In this document: positions 48,883 through 57,671 of the stretch, piece after piece
Layout of the letters: the number at the start of each line of letters is the position of its first letter
Position numbering within the stretch: position 1 is the first letter of the stretch
NCBI RefSeq assembly: GCF_039365365.1
Contig: NZ_CP134985.1
Coordinates: 1-64,000 of the forward strand
Origin: Buchnera aphidicola (Astegopteryx bambusae)
GTDB lineage: Bacteria > Pseudomonadota > Gammaproteobacteria > Enterobacterales > Enterobacteriaceae
DNA: 64,000 bases
Reading direction: 5' to 3'
Notes under the pieces: generated by a model
Databases searched by the model: none
What the model saw: the letters and a program-made list of their open reading frames with translations, nothing else
Told to the model about the DNA's origin: nothing
Made by a program: the position numbers and the translations under genes

Positions 48883-49102
48883 AATAATAATAAATTTTAT
48901 ATACAAAAATTTTTTAATTTTTTTATATTTATTATTTTTTAGTTTGATTTGATGTTTTTATTCTTATTTTAATTTATAAACTATTTTTTTATAATATATT
49001 TTAAATTAAAATTATAATATTTTATTAAATAAAATTATAAAAATTTATTATTTGTTTTCAAACATTATTTAAATAAAATGTTTTTATTTTATTTGTTTTT
49101 TT

Positions 49103-49125
49103 AAAACGGCACTGTGTGCCGTTTT
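49103..49125. terminator. Bidirectional terminator between cca and crr
   Basis: Perfect ten-base arms AAAACGGCAC and GTGCCGTTTT around TGT, then a T run on the + strand and TTTT on the minus strand. It stands out as GC-rich and lies three bases from the crr stop, between convergent cca and the pts operon. Confidence 0.88.
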
Positions 49126-49127
49126 TT

Positions 49128-49631
49128 TTATTTTTTTATTGTCATGATTACAGTTTTTCCTGAAATAATTTTTCCTGACATTTTTTTTATTTTTTTTATT
49201 TTTTCCATATTAGATATTATTACTGGTGTAATTATAGATTTTGCATTTTTTTTTAACATAGGTAAGTCAAAAGTAATTATTAAATCTCCTACTTTTACTT
49301 TTTGATTTTCATTTGCAAATTTTTCAAATCCTTTTCCTCTTAATTTAATAGTATCTATCCCAAAATGTACAAATAGTTCTATTCCTTCATCTGATTTTAT
49401 TGAAAATGCATGTAAAGTTTTAAATATTTTAATTATTTTACCATTTACAGGCGCGACAATACTATTTCCAGTAGGTTGTATAGCTACACCATCTCCTACT
49501 ATTTTGTCTGAAAATACTACATCTGGTACTTTTTCAATTTGAATTATTTCGCCTGATAGTGGTGCAAAAATTTCTATTTTTTCTTTTTTACTATTGGTTT
49601 TGTTTCCAAATATATTAGAAAAAATACCCAT
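49128..49631 (-). CDS. crr: PTS glucose-specific enzyme IIA component
   Basis: Soluble phosphocarrier EIIA-Glc between HPr and the glucose-type permease. It has 167 residues (E. coli 169). [21 protein letters not shown] starts the core. Both active-site histidines are present, in [11 protein letters not shown] and in the phosphorylated [30 protein letters not shown] closes the protein. Last gene of the ptsH-ptsI-crr operon. Confidence 0.97.
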   Translation of the reverse strand: MGIFSNIFGNKTNSKKEKIEIFAPLSGEIIQIEKVPDVVFSDKIVGDGVAIQPTGNSIVAPVNGKIIKIFKTLHAFSIKSDEGIELFVHFGIDTIKLRGKGFEKFANENQKVKVGDLIITFDLPMLKKNAKSIITPVIISNMEKIKKIKKMSGKIISGKTVIMTIKK

Positions 49632-49692
49632 TAGTTTCTCCTAAATATTTATTTTAATAATTTATTTTTATATTTTTTATTTTTTAATAATT

Positions 49693-51333
49693 TTAAAAAA
49701 TATTTTTTTTAAAATAACTATTTCTGATTATTTTTTTTATTTTAGGTATTTCTGAAGAACTTACACTTAGTTCATCTATTCCAACTTGTAATAAGAATTT
49801 TATTGCTGCAGGATTACTTGCAAGCTCTCCGCATATTCCAGTCCATTTTCCATTTTTATGAGATTCTTTTACCACCATTTTTATTAATTTAATTATAGAA
49901 GGATGCATAGGATCATATAAATTAGAGACTAGATCATTTCCTCTATCTACAGCTAATGTATATTGTGTTAAATCGTTACTTCCAATGCTAAAAAAATCAA
50001 CTTCTTTAATTAATATGTTAGATATTAATGCGGCAGCTGGAGTTTCTATCATTATTCCTATTTTTATGTTATTATTAAAATTGATATTTTTTTTTCTTAG
50101 TTCTGTTTTTATTTTTTCTAATTCTTTTTTTAAAAAATATATTTCTTCTATTGAAATTATCATAGGAAACATAATTTTTAAGTTTCCAAATTTTGAAGCT
50201 CTTAATATTGCTTTTAGTTGATCTCTTATAATATGTATTTTTTTTGGATATATTCTGATTGCTCTATATCCTAAAAATGGATTTTCTTCTTTTGGTAAAT
50301 TGATACATTTGCATTTTTTATCTCCTCCTATATCTAATGTTCTTATTATAACTTCTTTTTCTTTCATTTTTTTTGCAATTTTTTTATATATTTTAAATTG
50401 TTCTTCTTCAGTAGGTAAACTATTTTTTTCCATATATATAAATTCAGTTCTATACAAACCTATTGATTTTGCACCATTTTCTATAGCTATATCAATTTCA
50501 TCTATTTTATTTATGTTTGCACCTATTTTTATAATTTTTCCATCCAAAGTAATAGCGTCTAAATTTTTGAATATTTTTAAATTTTCTTTTTTTTTCAAAA
50601 ATTTTTCTTGTATTCTATTTTTTAATAGTATTATATTTTTTTTAGGATTTATATAAATTTCGTTGTTTATGCTATCTATTATTATATAATCTTCATTTTT
50701 TATGTTTTTTGTTGCATTTTTTACTCCAACTATTGCTGGTATTCCTAAAGATTTAGCTATTATAGATGTATGAGATGTTTTTCCTCCGAGTTCTGTAATG
50801 AAACCTAATATATTTTTTGTATTTATTTGAGAAGTTTCTGATGGAGTTAAGTCTTTACATATTAAAATTATTTTTTTTTTTATTTTATTAAAATTTTTAA
50901 TCTCTGTGTTTGAAAGATTGTTTATTATTCTTTTCTCTATATCTTTTATGTCTATAATTCTGTTTTTTAAATAATCATTTTTTATTTTTTTCATTTCTTG
51001 TATTTGTTTTTTAATTATTTTTTTTACAGATGTTTCTGCAGAATATTTTTTTTTTATAAAATTTTTTATATCTTTAGAAAATTCTTCATCTTCTAATATC
51101 ATTATATGACCTTCAAAAATGTCTGATTTTTCTTTTCCTAATTTAAGTTTTACATTTTTTTTAATTTTTTTTATTTGTTTTATTGATTTTTTTATAGCTT
51201 TTACGAATCTTTTTGTTTCTAATTTTATTTTTGTTTTTGAAATTTTTTCTTTTTTAATTTTATTTTCTTCTGAATTTATTAATAGCGCTTTTCCTAATGC
51301 TATTCCTTTTGAAACTGGAATTCCTGAAATCAT
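49693..51333 (-). CDS. ptsI: PTS enzyme I (phosphoenolpyruvate-protein phosphotransferase), short C-terminus
   Basis: First enzyme of the sugar phosphotransferase system: takes phosphate from PEP and passes it to HPr. It has 546 residues (E. coli 575). The swivelling histidine is in LGGKTSHTSIIAKSLGIPAIVG; the PEP-binding domain has GLYRTEFIYM, RTLDIGGDK, MIETPAAAL and WTGICGELASNPAA. It ends in IKKIIRNSYFKKNIF, where E. coli continues for about 29 residues. The 61-bp gap to crr is too short to hide them, so this is a real truncation. Confidence 0.95.
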   Translation of the reverse strand: MISGIPVSKGIALGKALLINSEENKIKKEKISKTKIKLETKRFVKAIKKSIKQIKKIKKNVKLKLGKEKSDIFEGHIMILEDEEFSKDIKNFIKKKYSAETSVKKIIKKQIQEMKKIKNDYLKNRIIDIKDIEKRIINNLSNTEIKNFNKIKKKIILICKDLTPSETSQINTKNILGFITELGGKTSHTSIIAKSLGIPAIVGVKNATKNIKNEDYIIIDSINNEIYINPKKNIILLKNRIQEKFLKKKENLKIFKNLDAITLDGKIIKIGANINKIDEIDIAIENGAKSIGLYRTEFIYMEKNSLPTEEEQFKIYKKIAKKMKEKEVIIRTLDIGGDKKCKCINLPKEENPFLGYRAIRIYPKKIHIIRDQLKAILRASKFGNLKIMFPMIISIEEIYFLKKELEKIKTELRKKNINFNNNIKIGIMIETPAAALISNILIKEVDFFSIGSNDLTQYTLAVDRGNDLVSNLYDPMHPSIIKLIKMVVKESHKNGKWTGICGELASNPAAIKFLLQVGIDELSVSSSEIPKIKKIIRNSYFKKNIF

Positions 51334-51405
51334 AATTTTCCTTTAAAATTAATAGTTTTTTTATTTATTTTTTTAATAAATTTAAAAAATTTGTTTATGT
51401 ATTTT

Positions 51406-51663
51406 TTATTTTAAATTTGATATAAATTTTATTAAATGAGATATGGCTGTTTTTTCATCTTTTCCAATTGCGGTTATTGTTATTTTTTTACCGTATTCAA
51501 GTTCTAATGTTTGTAATTTAAATAGACTTTTTGCATTCACGGTTTTTTTGTTTAGTGTTATTGTAATTTTAGAAATAAATTTTTTAGCTTCTTTAACAAA
51601 TAACGAAGCTGGTCTAATATGTAATCCATTTTTTAATTTTATTTTTGTTTCTTTTGTTAACAT
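51406..51663 (-). CDS. ptsH: Phosphocarrier protein HPr
   Basis: Small phosphocarrier between Enzyme I and EIIA. It has 85 residues, as in E. coli. The phosphorylated histidine lies in KNGLHIRPASLFVKEAKKF, and the SLFKLQTLELEYGKKITI region contacts Enzyme I. First gene of the operon; divergent from ligA. In E. coli, cysK, cysZ and zipA lie between ligA and ptsH; none is present here. Confidence 0.97.
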   Translation of the reverse strand: MLTKETKIKLKNGLHIRPASLFVKEAKKFISKITITLNKKTVNAKSLFKLQTLELEYGKKITITAIGKDEKTAISHLIKFISNLK

Positions 51664-51913
51664 ATTTTTCTCTTTATTTTTATATATTAATTATTAAAAT
51701 ATTTAATATTAATTTATTAATAAAAAATGTATATTTAATTTTAAAATAACATGATTTTAAATAAAATTATAAATCTTTAAAAATTTATATAAAATGTTTA
51801 AATGATAATGATATATATTAAACAATAGTTAAAAATTTAAAATATTTATTTTATTTAAATAATATATAATAATACTTTTAAAACTATTTTTATAAAATAA
51901 AATTTATAATAAT

Positions 51914-53665
51914 ATGAAATATATTAATAATATAATTAAAAATTTAAGAAAGAAAATAAAGTTATATGAATACTTTTACCATGTTTTAAATATTTCATTA
52001 GTTTCAGATTATAAATATGATAAATTATTAGAAAGTTTATTAATTTTAGAAAAGAATTTTTCTAATTATAGTGATAATTATTCTCCTACTAAAATTATAG
52101 GAGAAAACTTTTCTAATATGTTTAAATTAAAAAATCATATACTTCCTATGTTATCTTTAGAAAGTTTTTATAAGATTGATTATTTTAATAATTTTTGCAG
52201 TTTTGTAAAGAAAAAAACTAATATAGACAATGTTAAATTTTGTTGTGAATTGAAAATAGATGGTGTAGCTTTAAATTTATTATATAAAGATGGTATTTTG
52301 TTACATAGTTTAACTAGGGGTAATGGATATGAAGGAGAAGATATAACTAATAATATAAATTTAATAAGTAATTTGCCAAAAAAATTATTAGGACACAATA
52401 TACCAAAAATTTTAGAAGTTCGAGGTGAAGTTTTTATATTAAAAACTGATTTTAATAATTTGAACAAAATGTTATTAAAAAAGTTTTTAAAATCTTTTTC
52501 TAATACTAGAAATATAGTATCTGGAGCTTTAAGAAGAAAACATAGTGAATCTAAATTAAATATAAAACTACTTTTTGTAGCTTATGGTATAGGATTTATA
52601 TATCCAAATAATTTGTTTACAAGTCATTATAAAATGTTAAAAAAACTAAAAAATTTTGGTTTTTATATAAACAAATATAATCTAATTTGTAATAAAAAAA
52701 TTACAGTATTTAATTTTTTTAAAAAAGTATTATTAATAAAAGATAAGATTAATTTTGATATAGATGGTATAGTAATAAAAGTAGATTCTATAAAACTACA
52801 AAAAAAAATTGGATATACAAATAAATTTCCTAAATGGGCAATAGCAATAAAATTTGATACAGAAAATTTAGAAACTAGAATTTTAAATGTAAGATTTAAA
52901 ATTGGTAGAACTGGAATATTGACACCTGTAGCTAAATTGCATCCTATAAATTTTTCTGGTGTTGTTATAAAAAATGTTTCTTTGCATAATGTAGATAATA
53001 TTATAAAATTAGGAATAAAAATAGGTTCTTATGTTTTAGTTAAAAGATCTGGTAATGTAATACCTAAAATTGTAAAAGTAATTTCTAAACACAAAAAAAA
53101 AAAATATAAAAAAATATTTTTTCCAAAATATTGTCCATGTTGTAAAAAAGATTTAGTTTTAAGTAAAAATAATAAAATTTATATTTGTATAAATAAAAGA
53201 CATTGTATTTCACAAATAAAAAAAAATATATTACATTTTTTTTCTAAAAATGGATTAAACGTAAGAGGAATAGGTCCCACAATTATAAGTAAACTTGTTG
53301 ATAAAAAAATAATATCTAATCCATTAGATGTTTTTAAATTAAATGAAAATGTTTTATATAATATAAAAAATATTAGTAAAAAGTGTATAAAAAAAATAAC
53401 ATATGAATTAAATATTTCTAAAAATGTAAATTTCTATAATTTTATATATGCGCTGGGAATTCCAGAAATAGGTATATCTGCATCTAAAAATATTGCTAAT
53501 AATTTTAATTCAGTTGAAGAAATAATTTCTGCTAATTACGATGATTTTCGTAATATAAAAAATATAGGAAAAAAAATTTCTAAGAATATATTTTGTTTTT
53601 TTAATTCATCTAATAATGTAAAATATGTTAAAAAATTATCTAAAATATTAAGAATTGTTTTTTAA
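51914..53665 (+). CDS. ligA: NAD+-dependent DNA ligase LigA, lacking the BRCT domain
   Basis: Seals nicks during replication and repair. It has 583 residues against 671 in E. coli. The Ia domain start, the adenylated lysine in CELKIDGVALNL (about residue 114), LEVRGEVF, and the IDGIVIKVDS and WAIAIKF motifs are present. The zinc finger has four cysteines (KYCPCCKKDL, YICINKRHC, about residues 406-430). Helix-hairpin-helix repeats follow (LNVRGIGP, LGIPEIG, IKNIGKKIS). The protein stops where the C-terminal BRCT domain would begin. Confidence 0.96.
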   Translation: MKYINNIIKNLRKKIKLYEYFYHVLNISLVSDYKYDKLLESLLILEKNFSNYSDNYSPTKIIGENFSNMFKLKNHILPMLSLESFYKIDYFNNFCSFVKKKTNIDNVKFCCELKIDGVALNLLYKDGILLHSLTRGNGYEGEDITNNINLISNLPKKLLGHNIPKILEVRGEVFILKTDFNNLNKMLLKKFLKSFSNTRNIVSGALRRKHSESKLNIKLLFVAYGIGFIYPNNLFTSHYKMLKKLKNFGFYINKYNLICNKKITVFNFFKKVLLIKDKINFDIDGIVIKVDSIKLQKKIGYTNKFPKWAIAIKFDTENLETRILNVRFKIGRTGILTPVAKLHPINFSGVVIKNVSLHNVDNIIKLGIKIGSYVLVKRSGNVIPKIVKVISKHKKKKYKKIFFPKYCPCCKKDLVLSKNNKIYICINKRHCISQIKKNILHFFSKNGLNVRGIGPTIISKLVDKKIISNPLDVFKLNENVLYNIKNISKKCIKKITYELNISKNVNFYNFIYALGIPEIGISASKNIANNFNSVEEIISANYDDFRNIKNIGKKISKNIFCFFNSSNNVKYVKKLSKILRIVF

Positions 53666-53685
53666 TTTATTTTTTTGTGAAATAT

Positions 53686-53759
53686 TGGGCTGTGCAGGAT
53701 TTGAACCTGCGACCAATTGATTAAAAGTCAACTGCTCTACCGAACTGAGCTAACAACCC
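53686..53759 (-). tRNA. tRNA-Lys (TTT)
   Basis: 74 nt. It begins GGGTTGTTAGCTCAGTTCGG, has anticodon loop CTTTTAA and T arm CAGGTTCAAATCCTG, and ends in CAGCCCA. CCA is not encoded. Paired with tRNA-Val upstream on the same strand, as in the E. coli valU-lysV type cluster near gltX. Confidence 0.96.
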
Positions 53760-53793
53760 ATATTAAAAAATAAATTCAAAAACAATTTTTTTA

Positions 53794-53866
53794 TAGGTGA
53801 TGTCGGATTCGAACCGACGACTTTCTCCGTGTAAAGGAGATACTCTACCAACTGAGTTAATCACCT
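53794..53866 (-). tRNA. tRNA-Val (TAC)
   Basis: 73 nt. It begins AGGTGATTAACTCAGTTGG, has anticodon TAC in TTTACAC and T arm CGGTTCGAATCCG, and ends in TCACCTA. The first acceptor pair is A-T rather than the G-C of E. coli. CCA is not encoded. Confidence 0.95.
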
Positions 53867-53990
53867 TTAAAAATAATTACTAATTTTACTTAGTATAATA
53901 TTTAATATTAACTAGTCAATATTTTTGTTAATATTTTTTTAATTTTGTTATAAAAATTTTTTGTTTAAATAAAAATATATATAAAAAAAT

Positions 53991-55403
53991 ATGAAAATTA
54001 AAACTAGATTTGCTCCTAGCCCTACTGGAAATTTGCATTTTGGAAATATTAGAACTGCTTTGTTTTCTTGGTTATTTGCTAAGAAAAATGATGGTAAATT
54101 TTTTTTAAGAATTGAAGACACTGATGTTTTAAGAAATGTTGAAGGATCAGTTAAAAATATAATTAAAGTTATGAAATGGTTAGGATTAAATTGGGATGAA
54201 AAAATATATTTTCAGAGTAAAAGATTATATTTATATAAAAAAATTATATTTTTTATGTTAAAAAATGGTTTTGCGTATAAATGTTATTGTTCCAAAACAG
54301 TTTTAGAAGAAAAAAGAAATTATCAAATTTTAAATAATGAAAAGCCTAAATATGATGGAACTTGTAGAAATATACAAAATAGCAATTTTATTTTTAATAA
54401 TTCATTTGTAGTTAGGTTTAGGAATCCTTTGAAAGGTTATGTAAAATTTTTTGATGAAATTAGAGGAATTATAAAATTTAAAAATAGTGAATTAGATGAT
54501 TTTATTATTCAAAGAAGAAATGGTATGCCTACTTATAATTTTTGTGTTGTTGCAGATGATTTAGACATGAAGATAACACATGTTATTAGAGGAGAGGATC
54601 ATATAAGTAATACCCCAAAACAAGTTAATATATTTACTGCATTAAGTGCAAATGTACCAAAATATGCTCATTTGCCTATTTTATTAGATGAAAATAAAAA
54701 AAAATTTTCTAAAAAAAATAATAACAATGATTTTTTTAAATATTTTGAAGAAGGTTTTTTACCTGAAGCTATGCTAAATTATTTAGTAAGATTAGGTTGG
54801 TCACATGGTAATAAAGAAATATTTAGTATCGATGAAATGAAAAATTTGTTTTCTTTTAAAAATGTTAGTAAGTCTTCTAGTATTTTTGATAAAAAAAAAC
54901 TTTTATATTTAAATAAATATTATATTAATAATTTTACTAATGAAAAAATAATTTCATTGTTAAAATATTATTTTGATAAAGAAAATATAGACATTCTAAA
55001 TGGACCTAATGTAAAAAAAGTTTTTAAAGTTTTTAAAAATAGATGTTTTTCGTTAAGAGAAATTGTTATTTGTTCTAGTTATTTATATAAAAAATGTGTA
55101 AATTTTAAAAATTTGTTTTTGGTAAAATGTAATAAAAAAAAGTTTTTAATAATTTTAAAAGTTGTTTATTTTAATTTTAAAAATATTAAAATTTGGATTT
55201 CTTCAGAGATTTGGAAAACAATACAATTAATATCTTATAAAAATAATTTTTCTTTAAAAAAAATTATTTATATTTTGAGAAAAATTTTTACTGGTAAAAG
55301 TTCTTCCCCTAGTATTAGCAAGATACTTTATTTGATAGGATATGCTAAAGTAATTTTTAGTTTGAAAAAATTTATTTTTTTTATAATAAAAAAATTTTTT
55401 TAA
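53991..55403 (+). CDS. gltX: Glutamyl-tRNA synthetase
   Basis: Charges tRNA-Glu. It has 470 residues (E. coli 471). RFAPSPTGNLHFGNIRTALF holds the class I HIGH-like motif (HFGN); LRIEDTD, CYCSKTVLEEKR, PTYNFCVVADDLDM and HVIRGEDHISNTPKQ follow; and the KMSKS-like loop is KKFSKK near residue 237. The anticodon-binding C-terminal domain is heavily drifted. It is divergent from the tRNA-Val-Lys pair, as in E. coli. Confidence 0.97.
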   Translation: MKIKTRFAPSPTGNLHFGNIRTALFSWLFAKKNDGKFFLRIEDTDVLRNVEGSVKNIIKVMKWLGLNWDEKIYFQSKRLYLYKKIIFFMLKNGFAYKCYCSKTVLEEKRNYQILNNEKPKYDGTCRNIQNSNFIFNNSFVVRFRNPLKGYVKFFDEIRGIIKFKNSELDDFIIQRRNGMPTYNFCVVADDLDMKITHVIRGEDHISNTPKQVNIFTALSANVPKYAHLPILLDENKKKFSKKNNNNDFFKYFEEGFLPEAMLNYLVRLGWSHGNKEIFSIDEMKNLFSFKNVSKSSSIFDKKKLLYLNKYYINNFTNEKIISLLKYYFDKENIDILNGPNVKKVFKVFKNRCFSLREIVICSSYLYKKCVNFKNLFLVKCNKKKFLIILKVVYFNFKNIKIWISSEIWKTIQLISYKNNFSLKKIIYILRKIFTGKSSSPSISKILYLIGYAKVIFSLKKFIFFIIKKFF

Positions 55404-55421
55404 ACTTTTCTATTTTTTTTT

Positions 55422-55467
55422 ATTAATATTACATGTAATTGTGTATGTATTGTCATGTAATATTAAT
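55422..55467. terminator. Bidirectional terminator between gltX and fliE
   Basis: Perfect 14-base arms ATTAATATTACATG and CATGTAATATTAAT around an 18-base loop, followed by T-rich DNA on the + strand. It lies between convergent gltX and fliE. Confidence 0.7.
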
Positions 55468-55477
55468 TTTTTATTTT

Positions 55478-55783
55478 TTATATTTGCATGTTCATAATTT
55501 CTTGATATGCAGATATTATTTTATTTTTTACTTTTATTGCAATTTCTAAAAATAATGAAGATTTTTCTAAATCTAATATTGAATCACTTATTGATTGTTT
55601 TTTAAATATTTTTTCATTTTCTAAATTTTTGTTATATATGTTAAAATTTTTTAATATATTTATTTTTTTATTTTCATTATTTAAAAGTTTACAAAAATTA
55701 TTTTTAAATTTACATTTTTTGATATTTATTTCATTACTTAATTTATTAAATTTTGGTATAATATTAAATTCATGTATTTTCAT
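55478..55783 (-). CDS. fliE: Flagellar hook-basal body protein FliE
   Basis: Small protein joining the MS ring and export gate to the proximal rod; itself an early export substrate. It has 101 residues (E. coli 104). The C-terminal half is clear: SDSILDLEKSSLFLEIAIKVKNKIISAYQEIMNMQI aligns with the E. coli end, AYQEVMSMQV. The N-terminal half is drifted. Divergent from fliF with a 109-bp shared promoter region, the same arrangement as in E. coli. Confidence 0.93.
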   Translation of the reverse strand: MKIHEFNIIPKFNKLSNEINIKKCKFKNNFCKLLNNENKKINILKNFNIYNKNLENEKIFKKQSISDSILDLEKSSLFLEIAIKVKNKIISAYQEIMNMQI

Positions 55784-55892
55784 ATTTTTTTAATAATATT
55801 TAATTAAATTAAATTTAATTTTTATTATATCATATTTTATTTTATAAGATTTTAGTAAATATATATTATTTTTTATAACATGAGAAAGTTTT

Positions 55893-57671
55893 ATGAATGA
55901 AAAATTGTCGTTTGAAAAGAAATCTAGTAAAAAAAATTTTTTTAATAATATTTTTATAGCAATAAAAAATAATATAATTATTTTTTTAATATTATTTTCA
56001 TTATTTTTAACTTTGATATTTTCTACTATATTTTTTTATAAATCAGCTAGTTATTCTACATTATATAATAAATTATCTAATGAAGACAAAAATGAAATTA
56101 TTTTTGAATTGTCTAATATGAATATTCCATATAAAATTAGTGGATTAGAAAATAAAATTAGTATACCAAAAAAATTGGTGTATCAAGTTAGATTTAATTT
56201 GTCTGAAAAAGGTATTCCTAGAAACAATATAGATGGTTTTGAAATTTTAGATCAAGAAAAATTTGGTGAAAGTCAATTTCACGAAAGAATAAATTATCAA
56301 AGAGCTTTAGAAGGAGAATTGTCAAAAACAATAATGAAAATAGATTCTATAAAAAATGCATGTGTTCATCTTGTAATGCATTCTAAATCTGTTTTTTTAA
56401 ATAATGATGTAGATGCTTCAGCATCTATTTTATTAACTTTGAAATCTGGAAAGTTATTAGATGTAAATAAAATAAATGCTATTTTACATTTGGTGTCTAA
56501 AAGTGTGTCTGGTTTAAAATACAAAAATATAACTATAGTTGATCAATATGGTAATTTTCTTAATCAAAAAGTAGATTTTGACACATATAATAATAGTAAA
56601 TTAATTTATTTAAGTGAAATAGAAAAAAAGTATAAAAGAAAAATTGAAGAAATTTTAATACCATTATTTGGTGTAAATAATGTACATGCACAAGTGACTG
56701 CGCAGGCAGATTTTGATAAAAAAGAAAAAATAGAAGAGAGATATAAACCTAATTCTGAAAAATTTAATAAATCTATTAGATCCAGTCAAAATATTTATAA
56801 TAGAGAATTTCATAAAAATAAAAATAATTCTAATAATTTAGAAAATAATTTAGTAAAACATTTTGATGAAAAAAAATATGATGAAAAAAATAAGAATTTT
56901 AACTCAAACATATTAGGAAAAAATCAAAATTCTAAAAATAATCATAATTTTAATAATAGTGATATTAACAATAATTATGAATATAGTAATAATTATGATA
57001 ATACTACTAATTATGAGTTAGATCATGATATAACAAATACTAAAGTTAATATAGGAAGTTTAAAAAGAATATCAGTGGGAGTAGTAATAAATTATGTTAA
57101 AGATTCTAACGGAAAATTTTTTCCTATAAGTAAAAATGATATGCAAAAAATAAAAGAATTAATTAAAAATACAATAGGTTTTTCAAAAGAAAGAGGAGAT
57201 ACAGTAAATTTAGTAAATTCATTATTTTTTAATAATACTGCAGAAAAAGAAAAAATTAAATATGTTATTGTAAAAAAAAATAATACAAATTTTCTTTTTA
57301 GAGAATGTTGTTTTATAATATTTTCAATAATAATATTATTTTTTTTATACAAAATTTTTTTTATATGTTTCTTTAAAAAAAAAATAAAAAATAAAGATAT
57401 AGATAAAGAATTAAAAAATAAAGATATAGATAAAGAATTAAAAAATAAAGATATAGATAAAGAATTAAAAAATAAAGATATAGATAAAGAATTAAAAAAT
57501 AAAATGTTTGAAAAAAACAAAAAAAATAATTTTTTAAAAAAACAATCTGAAAAACAAAAATCTTCAAATTCATTAATTGTAACTAAACAAAATAAGAATA
57601 ATAAAAATATTTTTGATAAAAAATCTTCATTTATAGCTAAAATTATTCAAAATTGGATAAATGAAAAATGA
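55893..57671 (+). CDS. fliF: Flagellar MS-ring protein FliF
   Basis: Forms the MS ring in the inner membrane, the platform of the basal body. It has 592 residues (E. coli 552). A first membrane helix lies near residues 27-49, then the ring-building motifs (LSNEDKNEIIFELSNMNIPYKI, FGESQFHERINYQRALEGEL, ASILLTLKSG). An Asn-rich loop of about residues 300-390 follows, then a second helix near 469-491. The cytoplasmic tail contains four perfect nine-residue repeats, residues 499-534. The extreme C-terminus, IAKIIQNWINEK, resembles the FliG-binding end of E. coli FliF. It overlaps fliG (ATGA). Confidence 0.96.
   Translation: MNEKLSFEKKSSKKNFFNNIFIAIKNNIIIFLILFSLFLTLIFSTIFFYKSASYSTLYNKLSNEDKNEIIFELSNMNIPYKISGLENKISIPKKLVYQVRFNLSEKGIPRNNIDGFEILDQEKFGESQFHERINYQRALEGELSKTIMKIDSIKNACVHLVMHSKSVFLNNDVDASASILLTLKSGKLLDVNKINAILHLVSKSVSGLKYKNITIVDQYGNFLNQKVDFDTYNNSKLIYLSEIEKKYKRKIEEILIPLFGVNNVHAQVTAQADFDKKEKIEERYKPNSEKFNKSIRSSQNIYNREFHKNKNNSNNLENNLVKHFDEKKYDEKNKNFNSNILGKNQNSKNNHNFNNSDINNNYEYSNNYDNTTNYELDHDITNTKVNIGSLKRISVGVVINYVKDSNGKFFPISKNDMQKIKELIKNTIGFSKERGDTVNLVNSLFFNNTAEKEKIKYVIVKKNNTNFLFRECCFIIFSIIILFFLYKIFFICFFKKKIKNKDIDKELKNKDIDKELKNKDIDKELKNKDIDKELKNKMFEKNKKNNFLKKQSEKQKSSNSLIVTKQNKNNKNIFDKKSSFIAKIIQNWINEK
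57387..57494 (+). repeat. Four perfect 27-bp tandem repeats in fliF
   Basis: Four in-frame identical copies, each coding KNKDIDKEL, with a nine-base partial copy after. They sit between the second membrane helix and the FliG-binding tail of FliF and would add a charged helical spacer. Confidence 0.95.

Noticed and set aside
48883-49102. Possible gene or RNA between cca and the terminator
   Set aside because: 220 bp of A/T-rich DNA without a supported frame, tRNA fold or conserved structure.
57387-57494. CRISPR-like array
   Set aside because: The units are directly adjacent with no spacers and lie in frame inside fliF, so this is a coding tandem repeat.
57092-57573. Open frames on the minus strand opposite fliF, with repeated FFNSLSISL or LILYLYLYF units
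   Set aside because: They are mirror images of the 27-bp coding repeat in fliF, have no ribosome site or family resemblance, and the plus-strand frame is clearly FliF.
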